8,040 nt of DNA from JALSRY01 sp964428275. GTDB lineage: Bacteria; Planctomycetota; Phycisphaerae; UBA1845; Fen-1342. The notes beneath the pieces were generated by a model. That model did not search any database and was not told the origin of the DNA. It saw nothing but the letters and a program-made list of their open reading frames with translations. Where the stretch lies: NCBI GenBank assembly GCA_964428275.1, contig CAYRXN010000376.1, positions 1 through 8,040 of the forward strand, given 5' to 3'. This document shows, piece by piece, positions 1 through 6,377 of the stretch. The first letter of the stretch is position 1. Each line of letters begins with the position of its first letter. The position numbers and the translations under genes are program-made.

Positions 1-884
1 TCATCGGGGGCGTCGATCTCCTCCACTTCGCTTACGCCCAGCTCGGCCAGGTGGGCCAGGACGGCCCGGACGACCTGCTCGGGAGCGCTGGCGCCGGACG
101 ATACGCCGACCGTGCTCACGCCCGCCAGCGCCTCGTCCGGAATGTCCTCCGGCCCGTCGATGAGATAGGCCCGGACGCCGCGACCCTTGGCGACCTCGGT
201 GAGCCGCAGCGAGTTCGACGAGTTCGGCGAACCGACGACCAGCAGCACGTCGACGCGGTCGCTGATGCGTTTGATCGCATTCTGGCGGTTCTGGGTGGCG
301 TAGCAGATGTCCTCGCTCGGCGGAAGCTCGAGCTGCGGGAAGCGCCGCCGAAGCGCCGCGACGATTTCACGCGTATCGTCTTGGCTCAGCGTGGTTTGTG
401 TCAGAATGACACCACGCTGGCGGGGGCTGAGCCCCACGTGCTCGACATCCGCCACGCTCTCGACCAGCACGGTGGCATGGGGCGCCTGCCCCATCGTGCC
501 GACGACCTCGTCGTGGCCGGCGTGCCCGATCAGGACGATGCGATAGCCGGCGCGGACGTACCGCCGAACTTCGTGGTGGACCTTGGTCACCAGCGGGCAG
601 GTGGCGTCGATCAGCCGCAGGCCACGCGCGCGGGCCTCGCTGTAGACCTCGGGGGGCGAGCCGTGCGCGGAGAGGATCGTAACCGCTCCCGGCGGAACTT
701 CGTCGAGCTCGTCCACGAATACCGCGCCCGCCTCGCGCAGGCGGCGGACGACGTGCGAGTTGTGGACGATTTCCTTGCGGACGTAGATCGGCCCGCCGTA
801 GCGTTCGAGCGCCATTTCGACGATGCGGATGGCCCGCTCGACCCCGGCACAGAACCCCCGCGGCTTGGCGATCAGCGCTCGCAT
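1..884 (-). CDS. ispH: 4-hydroxy-3-methylbut-2-enyl diphosphate reductase, C-terminus cut by window edge
   Basis: Cytosolic iron-sulfur enzyme that makes IPP and DMAPP from HMBPP in the last step of the MEP isoprenoid pathway. The 294 visible residues align almost position for position with the E. coli enzyme as I remember it. The three cluster cysteines are C12 (in GFCAGVERA), C96 (in DATCPLV) and C194. The substrate-pocket residues are H41, H74 (SAHGS), H124 and E126 (GHAGHDE), T164 (TQTTLSQ) and the phosphate-binding SSNS stretch (GSPNSSNSLRL). A GASAPE motif near the visible end indicates that only a short tail is missing. The start ATG at 884 is supported by a GGAG about 11 bases upstream and by the correct spacing to C12. 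An ATG at 890 is out of frame. The gene lies 43 bases downstream of the phosphoesterase stop, so it may be the last gene of that operon. No stop codon is visible in frame before base 1. Confidence 0.97.
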   Translation of the reverse strand, partial: MRALIAKPRGFCAGVERAIRIVEMALERYGGPIYVRKEIVHNSHVVRRLREAGAVFVDELDEVPPGAVTILSAHGSPPEVYSEARARGLRLIDATCPLVTKVHHEVRRYVRAGYRIVLIGHAGHDEVVGTMGQAPHATVLVESVADVEHVGLSPRQRGVILTQTTLSQDDTREIVAALRRRFPQLELPPSEDICYATQNRQNAIKRISDRVDVLLVVGSPNSSNSLRLTEVAKGRGVRAYLIDGPEDIPDEALAGVSTVGVSSGASAPEQVVRAVLAHLAELGVSEVEEIDAPD

Positions 885-927
885 GGATCATGAAACTCCG
901 GGTGGCCCGGCTGCGCAAGTCCGCCGG

Positions 928-1824
928 CTACTCGACGGACACGAACTTGCGGATGCTCCCGACCAGCGCTTCGATTGTATACCGGCGGGAAAGGTCGATC
1001 GGAAGGAACGTGCCGTGGTTGTGCTCGCTGGCGAGGATGATCAGCCGCCCGATCACGGCGTGCCCGTCTTCCTGCGGCGTATGGCCGATGATGAAGAACT
1101 CGACGCCCAGCCGCTCGGCGAACATCTCCACGGCGGCGGCCGAGTGAAAACGTCCCCAGACCAGGGCGTACGCCGCCCCGCCCGGCCCCAGGTCTTCCGG
1201 TACGAGCGTCCGTTCGAAGACGGAAATATCGAAGGTGTCGAGCAACATGGGGTCGGGCAGGCTGTGGCACATGAAGATGCCGCTTTGTGTGCGGGCCGCC
1301 AGCGGCAGCGCCGCCACGTAGTCGTCCACGGCTTCCAGCACGGCGGGGGCGTCGGGACCGTAGCGGTACTCGACGCCGCACTCGAAGTCGTTGAGCACCG
1401 AGCGGCCGCCTTTGGTGATTTCCTGCTTGCGGTACTGGGCCAGTTCGTGGTTGGACTGGAGGAAAAAGACGTTGTCGGGGAAGTCGCACTTCCACTGGGC
1501 CGCCCGCACGAGCAGGTCGATCGACAGATCGCGTTCGTCCGGCCGGCTGATGTCGCTGTGGATCAGTTCGTGGAGGATGACGCTGCGGCCGGGGCTGCGC
1601 TGGAGCGCACAGAAGCGCTGGAGCTTCTCGAAATTGCGCAGGTTGCCGTGCATGTCGCCCGTCATTACGAGCTGCCCCGCGCCTCCGAACTCCAGCAGCG
1701 AGCCCTTGCGGATGGGGTCTTCCCGGATCAACGCCGCGGCCTCGTGCAGCGCACGGCAGGCCGCCGCGGCATCGCAATGCGGAGCGGGCGTCTCGGTTCT
1801 CTCCGGCATGTCCATGTTCTCCAT
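928..1824 (-). CDS. Calcineurin-like metallophosphoesterase
   Basis: A 298-residue cytosolic protein with no signal peptide or membrane segment. It carries the metal-binding blocks of the calcineurin-like fold: GDMHGN (D57, H59), SNHE (N125, H126, E127), CHS (H187) and GHTP (H248). The canonical GDxxDRG block of PPP-type phosphatases is missing; HELIHSD (residues 85-91) lies where it would be expected. I recall similar proteins with this altered block in planctomycetes, but cannot search for them. The substrate is unknown: phosphoprotein, nucleotide or nucleotide-derived messenger are all possible. The start is uncertain among three close ATGs at 1824, 1815 and 1809, in a purine-rich stretch with AGGA and GGAG. 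I chose the first. An open frame extends to 1953, but the extra residues look like translated intergenic DNA. The gene lies between a Ser/Thr kinase gene (169 bases upstream) and ispH (43 bases downstream), so it could reverse the kinase's action; that is inference. Confidence 0.85.
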   Translation of the reverse strand: MENMDMPERTETPAPHCDAAAACRALHEAAALIREDPIRKGSLLEFGGAGQLVMTGDMHGNLRNFEKLQRFCALQRSPGRSVILHELIHSDISRPDERDLSIDLLVRAAQWKCDFPDNVFFLQSNHELAQYRKQEITKGGRSVLNDFECGVEYRYGPDAPAVLEAVDDYVAALPLAARTQSGIFMCHSLPDPMLLDTFDISVFERTLVPEDLGPGGAAYALVWGRFHSAAAVEMFAERLGVEFFIIGHTPQEDGHAVIGRLIILASEHNHGTFLPIDLSRRYTIEALVGSIRKFVSVE

Positions 1825-1993
1825 GTTCCTCGAAACGCGCGGTGGCGTCAAAAGCCCGGGCGCGCCCGTCCTGGACCACCGTCCCGGTCCGAGGGCCGGG
1901 CTCGGAGCCGTCTTCTGCTCCCCCGTCCCGCCGGGCGGGCAGCGGGGCACCACCGTTGTTCCGGGAAAGGGAAAGGGCCTGACGGCCGCCGGA

Positions 1994-2881
1994 TCAGCCC
2001 GCGGCCGGGGGGGGAGGCGAGGCCGCCGATTCCTGCCGGCGCCGGATGAGCATCAGGATCGTCTCCAGGCGAGAGATCACCTTGCCCATGTCGGCCGGGC
2101 GCTGGTCACGGTCGCTCGAACAGCATTCCATGATGAGCCGCGAGAACGGCAGCGGAACTTCGGGGTTGGCCTCGTGCGGCGGCGCGTTGCCACGCCGGGC
2201 TTCGATCGCAACCTTCTTCGATCCGGCCGGCGCGCCGGGCAGGATCGTGCTGAAGGCCTTTCCGGTCAGCACCCAGTACATCGTGGCGCCGAGGTTGTAC
2301 ACGTCGGTACGCTGGTCGAGCGGCGCGAGGGCCACCTGCTCGGGGGCGATGTAGTCCGGCGTTCCCTGAATACGCTTCTTGATGTGACCGACCGGACAGC
2401 TCTGGCCGAAGTCGATGATCTTCACGCCGCCGCCTTCGGTGAGCAGGATGTTGTTGGGTTTGATGTCGGCGTGCACGTAGCCGTGCTTGTGCATCGCCTG
2501 GAGCCCTTCGGCCACGTGGATGAACAGCTCGACCACGTTCTCGATGTTCCTGGTCGGGGGCGTCTGATAATGGTTGTCGAGCCGCTGGCCGTCGACGAGC
2601 TCCATGATCAGGAACAGCTCGCGCGTCTTGAGCCAGCGCCGGACCCGAAACACATCGAAGCACTTGCGCAGGTACGGATGATCCAGTTCGTGGGCGACCT
2701 GGTACTCGATCTCGGCCTGTTCGATGAAACGGTCGTCCTTGGGACCGTGGCGTACGACGTGCTTGATCGCGAACGTCCGTCGCGTAGCGCTCTCGCGCGC
2801 TTCGTAGATCACCGCCCCCGCACCGCGCCCGATGCGTTTGACGACCTCGTATCCCGGAAGCTGTGCGAACGTACGCGGCAT
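1994..2881 (-). CDS. Small soluble Ser/Thr protein kinase (eukaryotic-like, Hanks type)
   Basis: A 295-residue protein made almost entirely of one kinase domain, predicted to transfer phosphate from ATP to Ser/Thr of unknown proteins. Visible elements in order: glycine loop GRGAGA (18-23), ATP-anchoring lysine K40 in AIK, an αC glutamate at E59, catalytic loop HADIKPNN with D139 and N144, DFG (157-159), a GTPDYIAPE activation-segment end (173-181), and the TDVYNLG helix (192-198). All key catalytic residues are present. The usual HRD arginine is alanine (A138), so this is a non-RD kinase. The 100-odd residues after the activation segment complete the C-lobe, and a proline-rich tail ends the protein. 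There is no transmembrane segment and no PASTA, WD40 or TPR extension, so it is probably cytosolic. The ATG at 2881 places the domain 10 residues from the N-terminus. It has no clear ribosome binding site, and the longer open frame upstream reads through a terminator and is unlikely to be used. Confidence 0.93.
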   Translation of the reverse strand: MPRTFAQLPGYEVVKRIGRGAGAVIYEARESATRRTFAIKHVVRHGPKDDRFIEQAEIEYQVAHELDHPYLRKCFDVFRVRRWLKTRELFLIMELVDGQRLDNHYQTPPTRNIENVVELFIHVAEGLQAMHKHGYVHADIKPNNILLTEGGGVKIIDFGQSCPVGHIKKRIQGTPDYIAPEQVALAPLDQRTDVYNLGATMYWVLTGKAFSTILPGAPAGSKKVAIEARRGNAPPHEANPEVPLPFSRLIMECCSSDRDQRPADMGKVISRLETILMLIRRRQESAASPPPPAAG

Positions 2882-2979
2882 GTTACAGGACGCGGCCGTG
2901 CGGCCCCGTGCGCTCTCCCCACGGCGCGGGACCGAACTCGGTTGGGAAACCCGTGCGAGGGCCACCGAATGCCCGCAAG

Positions 2980-3010
2980 AAAAAAAATGTCCCGGCCCGG
3001 CGCCAGGACA
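2980..3010 (-). terminator. Rho-independent terminator of the amidase-like gene
   Basis: Read on the minus strand, arms TGTCCTGGC and GCCGGGACA (bases 3010-3002 and 2996-2988) form a 9-bp stem with one G-T wobble and a 5-base loop. Eight T residues follow directly (2987-2980). It starts about 40 bases after the stop codon of the gene ending at 3051 and lies about 100 bases before the kinase start. It should therefore separate the amidase-like gene from the kinase unit. The plus strand has no T-run after the stem, so it acts in one direction only. Confidence 0.88.
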
Positions 3011-3050
3011 CCCAGTACAGTTTAGCAAACCTTGGCCCCGCCCGCGAGCG

Positions 3051-3518
3051 TCAGGAGATGATCCCCTTGCGCACCAGCAGGCGGCACAGGTCGTGGGCCG
3101 GTGCCGGAAGCTCCGGGTGCAGCCGCGCGTCGGAGGCCGGATGCAGCCACACACGGCCCAGGTCGAGCCCGTGGCGCTGCGTCAGGCTGCCAAAGACCGC
3201 CAGGAGCGTGCGGGCCTGCGCTTCGCTCATGCGTGCCTCGCCGTCCGCGACGATCAGCAGGCGGATCTTCTCGCCCCGCGGTTGCCAGATGCACCGGCCG
3301 TCGGGCTCGATCACGCAGTCCCACGCCCCGGCCGTCGGCGCAGCGTCGGCGTAGTCGATGCGCACCTCGCGCACCGGCTGCGCGCTCTCGGCCATCAGCA
3401 GGGTTCCGGAAGACCAGCCGGGTACGGGGGGTTCGGCCCACAGCAGAACGACCGCCCCGAGCGTCATCGACGCGATCAGGAGTGCGACGACCTTCGTATT
3501 GCGATCACAGGAGGTCAC
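3051..3518 (-). CDS. Membrane-anchored protein with a degenerate, shortened amidase-2/PGRP-like domain
   Basis: A 155-residue protein with an N-terminal hydrophobic segment (about residues 10-27), acting as an uncleaved anchor or a signal peptide, so the rest should be outside the cytoplasmic membrane. Residues 50-152 resemble the second half of N-acetylmuramoyl-L-alanine amidase (AmpD/PGRP) domains. A VIEPDGR strand (69-75) corresponds to the family's fhyVIdrdGr. MSEAQARTLLAVFGSL (97-112) corresponds to the mteaQ helix, and the ending HPELPAPAHDLCRLL (134-148) to the family's Zn-site/cPG...dL end. The first zinc histidine pair (IHHS) appears as IDYA (54-57), and the substrate-binding region between it and VIEPDGR is largely absent. 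It is therefore probably not an active amidase; peptidoglycan binding is possible. The start is GTG at 3518, with AAGGGA about 7 bases upstream. It is divergent from the TPR gene and closed by the terminator at 2980-3010. The family assignment is by eye and moderate; the gene itself looks real. Confidence 0.72.
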   Translation of the reverse strand: MTSCDRNTKVVALLIASMTLGAVVLLWAEPPVPGWSSGTLLMAESAQPVREVRIDYADAAPTAGAWDCVIEPDGRCIWQPRGEKIRLLIVADGEARMSEAQARTLLAVFGSLTQRHGLDLGRVWLHPASDARLHPELPAPAHDLCRLLVRKGIIS

Positions 3519-3561
3519 GGGCAGTCCCTTACGTGGTGCTCACGGCATCCGTGCCAACGTG

Positions 3562-3590
3562 CTTTTACACGATTTACCCGGAGCGTGCAA
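3562..3590 (-). promoter_or_regulatory. Possible promoter for the amidase-like gene
   Basis: On the minus strand, TTGCAC (3590-3585) and TAAAAG (3567-3562) are separated by 17 bases, which would start transcription near 3555 and give a leader of about 37 bases. The match to the sigma-70 consensus is only moderate. A small perfect inverted repeat, CACGG-CAT-CCGTG (3541-3553), lies within the predicted leader and could be an operator or a leader hairpin. A TATAAT further upstream at 3653-3648 is the alternative. Confidence 0.25.
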
Positions 3591-3647
3591 CCGGATCGGC
3601 GTGACTGTTTTTTCACCCCCGCACCGGCGGCTTGCTCGACGCCACCA

Positions 3648-3655
3648 ATTATACT
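3648..3655. promoter_or_regulatory. Overlapping -10 boxes on both strands (possible bidirectional promoter)
   Basis: The 8 bases ATTATACT contain TATACT on the plus strand (3650-3655) and a perfect TATAAT on the minus strand (3653-3648), inside an otherwise GC-rich region between divergent genes. The plus-strand box ends 6 bases before the ATG at 3662, so transcription would start at or next to the start codon. No good -35 box is visible at 16-18 bases for either direction. The plus-strand gene also lacks a clear ribosome binding site, which fits a leaderless message. Confidence 0.4.
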
Positions 3656-3661
3656 TTCGGA

Positions 3662-4795
3662 ATGATTCACGCGGCGGCAAAAACTTTCGTGAGGTTTTTT
3701 CTGGCGGCGCTGCCGGCCGCCGCGCCGGCGTGCGCGGACACGGTCGTGCTGTCCGGTAAGCCTCCGTTTCACAACGTGCGGATCGTCGGTTTTCGGCGCG
3801 GAAAACTCGTTTTTCGCGGCGTTTGTCGGGAAACGCTGCGCAAACCGCTGGGCCAGGTCGCGTCCTTCCGCATCGACGGCCAGCCCATGCTCTCGAACGC
3901 CGAGGCGCTCGTCGAGCGTGATCCGGCGGCCGCGGTGACGGCCTACGAGCTGGCGCTGGAGCAGACGCGGCGGGGCTGGCTGGCTGATCTGACCAGCGCC
4001 CGGCTGGCGGTGGCGCTCGATCGGGCGGGGCGTTTCGCCCGGGCCGCCCGCCTGTGGATCGACCTGCTCGTGGCCCACCCGGACTGGGCGGCGGCGCTGG
4101 TGCCGCGCCACCCCGGACCGCCCGGTTGTCTGGAGAACACGCAGGTCCGCCGGCAGCTCGCCGCCGTGTACGCCACGCACCTCTCGCCCGATATTCGCCG
4201 GCCGCTGGCGACGCTGTGGCTCGAACTGACGCTCTACGACGGGCTCGAACCCGGACCGGCCGGCGCCGGAGCACGGTCCCGGGGGACCGCGAGGACCGAT
4301 TCGGTCGCTTCCCGTCCCGCCGGCGAGCCGCCGCCGCTGTTCGGGGCGGTGCGGCGCAAGCGTCCCGGCGCGACGCCCGCCGCCGACCTGCGCCGCGAAG
4401 CCGCCGGGCTCCGACTGCCGGCGGACACGTTCGTGCTCCAGGCGGTCCGCGAGGCGCTGGACGGCGGGCGCACGGGGCGGGCCGACGCCATCCTTTCGCG
4501 GGCGCTGGCCCACGTCGCGCCAGCGGAACGCGGCCCGTGGCTGCTGCTCCAGCAGCGCTGCCGCATCGAGGCGGGCCGCTGCGCCCAGGCGGCCGACGCC
4601 CTGCTGGCGCTCTCGGAACGCACACCCGACCCCGCGCTGGCGGCCGAGGCGCTATACTACGTCGGGGTGGCGCACGAGCGGATGGACCGGGCCGACGTGG
4701 CCGCCGACATCTACCGGGAACTGCTCGAACGCAGCGATTTACCGCCACGCCTGCGCAAGCGCGTGCAGGCCGGACTCGCTCGCACCGGAGAATGA
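3662..4795 (+). CDS. Secreted TPR-repeat protein of unknown function
   Basis: A 377-residue protein with a classic signal peptide: a basic and hydrophobic run KTFVRFFLAAL and a likely cleavage after ACA (residue 25). The mature part starts with a small beta-rich segment (about 26-75: VVLSGK..NVRIVGFRRGKLVF..PLGQVASFRIDG) of the kind often found at the front of planctomycete secreted proteins. Helical, TPR-like pairs follow (about 88-140), then an Arg/Pro/Gly-rich, probably disordered linker (about 190-245), and a second TPR block ending in AALYYVGVAHERM-like and ADIYRELLER motifs. TPRs bind other proteins; no enzyme motif is present. The ATG at 3662 is preferred because it begins the signal peptide; a TTG at 3632 is in frame, but would add ten unneeded residues. 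Its stop lies four bases before the miaB start, so the pair is probably one transcript, though I see no functional link to tRNA modification. Confidence 0.82.
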   Translation: MIHAAAKTFVRFFLAALPAAAPACADTVVLSGKPPFHNVRIVGFRRGKLVFRGVCRETLRKPLGQVASFRIDGQPMLSNAEALVERDPAAAVTAYELALEQTRRGWLADLTSARLAVALDRAGRFARAARLWIDLLVAHPDWAAALVPRHPGPPGCLENTQVRRQLAAVYATHLSPDIRRPLATLWLELTLYDGLEPGPAGAGARSRGTARTDSVASRPAGEPPPLFGAVRRKRPGATPAADLRREAAGLRLPADTFVLQAVREALDGGRTGRADAILSRALAHVAPAERGPWLLLQQRCRIEAGRCAQAADALLALSERTPDPALAAEALYYVGVAHERMDRADVAADIYRELLERSDLPPRLRKRVQAGLARTGE

Positions 4796-4799
4796 CCGC

Positions 4800-6374
4800 G
4801 TGAAGCCGGCGAAGTATTTTCTGGAAACCTTCGGCTGCCAGATGAACATCCTGGACAGCCAGCTCATCGAAGCGCAGTTGCGCGCCCGCGGCATGACCCC
4901 CACGACCGATCCCCGCGAGGCCGACGTGGTGTTGTTCAACACGTGCAGCGTCCGCCAGCACGCCGAGGACAAGGTCTACGCGCGTCTGGGCCATATCCGC
5001 CGACTCAAGACCGACCGGCCCGAGACGATCGTGGGCGTGGTGGGGTGCATGGCCGAGCGCGCCCGGGACGACCTGTTCGTGCGGGCTCCCCACGTCGATC
5101 TGATCTGCGGGCCCGGCGAGCTCAACGCGCTGCCGGCGCTGATCGATGAGGTCGTCGCGCGGCACGCGCATGTCGCCGCGCTGGCCGGCAGCCGGTCACG
5201 CCGCACGCGGGTGCTCCAGCGGGCGCTCGAATACGACAGTCTCGAAGCGCTCGATCTCTCGCGCCGCCCGGATATCGAAGGCGACATTCTTCAATCGTAC
5301 GTGCGCGTGCAGCGCGGCTGCGACAAGTTCTGCGCCTACTGTGTCGTGCCGTTCACACGCGGCCCGGAGCGCAGCCGGCCGCCGGAACACATCGTCCGCG
5401 AAGCCGCGATGCTGGCCGAGCGCGGCTGCCGCGAGATCACGCTGCTGGGCCAGACGGTCAACAGCTACGTCCACCAGGAGGACGGGCGGGCGGTGCCGCT
5501 TGCGCGACTGCTCGAACGCGTCGGTTCCGTCGCGGGGCTCGACCGCGTGCGCTTCGTGACCAGCTTCCCGGCGGACTTCGACGAGGACATCTTCCGCGTG
5601 ATGCGCGACTGCCCGCAGGTCATGCCCTACCTGCACATCCCCGCCCAGAGCGGCTCGGACCGCATCCTCAAGGCCATGCGCCGCGGGTACGCAGCCGCTG
5701 ATTACCTGCGGCTGGTCGACCGGGCGCGCGAGATCGTCCCGAACCTCGCGCTCGCCGGCGACATGATCGTCGGCTTTTGCGGCGAAACCGATGAGGACTT
5801 CCGCCAGAGCGTCGCGCTGGTGCGTCGCGCGGAGTACGACGGTCTGTTCGTGTTCAAGTACTCCCCGCGACCGGGCACCAAGGCCGACCGCGCCCTGGCC
5901 GACGACGTGCCCGACGACGTGAAGGCCGCCCGCAACCACGAGCTGCTCGCGGTGCAGGACGAAATCGCGCTGCGCCGGAAACGGGCGCTGATCGGCAGCG
6001 AGGTCGAGGTGCTCGTCGAGGGACTGAGCAAGGCCGCCCGCAAAGCACAGGGCGAATCGGGGGCGCAGTTGCGCAGCCGGGGCAAGGCCAGCCCGACGAT
6101 CCCGCCGCGCAAACGATCGGCAGAGGGCAGGCCCGGGCGCGGAAAGCCCGCCGGGGAGCTGACCCGCCAACTCGTCGGCCGCACGCCCGGCGACCTGATG
6201 GCGGTGTTCGAGGCGCCCGCCGATCTGGTGGGAGCGCTCGTTCGTGTCCGCGTCGAGGACGCCTCGCCGCACACGCTGTTCGGTCGGGTCGTGGCGGTGG
6301 TGTCGCCCCCGCGCGGCCCGTGGCCGCCTGCAAGAGAAGGCGGTTCGTCCGGCGGCGGGCTGCCCGTACTGTAG
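4800..6374 (+). CDS. miaB: tRNA-2-methylthio-N6-dimethylallyladenosine synthase
   Basis: Radical-SAM methylthiotransferase that adds a 2-methylthio group to i6A37 in tRNAs reading UNN codons, using two 4Fe-4S clusters; cytosolic. The N-terminal domain (about 1-130) has the three auxiliary-cluster cysteines C13 (GCQMN), C49 (FNTCSVR) and C83 (VGCMAER). The radical-SAM domain has C174, C178 and C181 (GCDKFCAYC). GCQMNxxDSQ and LLGQTVNSY favour MiaB over MtaB or RimO. The TRAM domain begins near residue 400 but is interrupted by about 38 basic, Gly/Pro-rich residues (about 416-453) before the conserved LVGRT. The C-terminus has a Pro/Gly-rich tail of about 25 residues. These two additions explain the 524-residue length against the usual 440-475. 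The start is GTG at 4800, with GGAG at 4787-4790 (9-base spacing) inside the end of the upstream gene; an ATG at 4792 hits a stop after three codons. The gene ends three bases from the convergent lipoprotein gene. Confidence 0.96.
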   Translation: MKPAKYFLETFGCQMNILDSQLIEAQLRARGMTPTTDPREADVVLFNTCSVRQHAEDKVYARLGHIRRLKTDRPETIVGVVGCMAERARDDLFVRAPHVDLICGPGELNALPALIDEVVARHAHVAALAGSRSRRTRVLQRALEYDSLEALDLSRRPDIEGDILQSYVRVQRGCDKFCAYCVVPFTRGPERSRPPEHIVREAAMLAERGCREITLLGQTVNSYVHQEDGRAVPLARLLERVGSVAGLDRVRFVTSFPADFDEDIFRVMRDCPQVMPYLHIPAQSGSDRILKAMRRGYAAADYLRLVDRAREIVPNLALAGDMIVGFCGETDEDFRQSVALVRRAEYDGLFVFKYSPRPGTKADRALADDVPDDVKAARNHELLAVQDEIALRRKRALIGSEVEVLVEGLSKAARKAQGESGAQLRSRGKASPTIPPRKRSAEGRPGRGKPAGELTRQLVGRTPGDLMAVFEAPADLVGALVRVRVEDASPHTLFGRVVAVVSPPRGPWPPAREGGSSGGGLPVL

Positions 6375-6377
6375 ACG

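Noticed and set aside
51..893. Long plus-strand open frame across the ispH region
   Set aside because: It is the antisense shadow of ispH; the translation is Arg/Asp-rich without family motifs, while the minus strand encodes a full set of IspH residues.
1922..1947. GC-rich hairpin (CCCGC-CGG-GCGGG) between kinase and phosphoesterase
   Set aside because: The stem is only 5 bp with a 3-base loop and no T-run on either strand; such structures are expected by chance at this base composition.
2894..2905. GGCC-GTGC-GGCC inverted repeat just upstream of the kinase start
   Set aside because: Four-base arms are too short to mean much in this GC-rich sequence; no ribosome binding site is visibly masked by it.
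1391..3025. Plus-strand open frame of 544 codons across the phosphoesterase and kinase
   Set aside because: It is antisense to two genes with clear catalytic motifs and has no recognisable domain of its own.
3540..5171. Very long minus-strand open frame (543 codons) opposite the TPR gene and miaB
   Set aside because: The translation is Pro/Arg/Ala-rich without motifs, as expected from a GC-rich antisense frame; the plus strand holds a signal peptide, TPRs and MiaB cysteine motifs.
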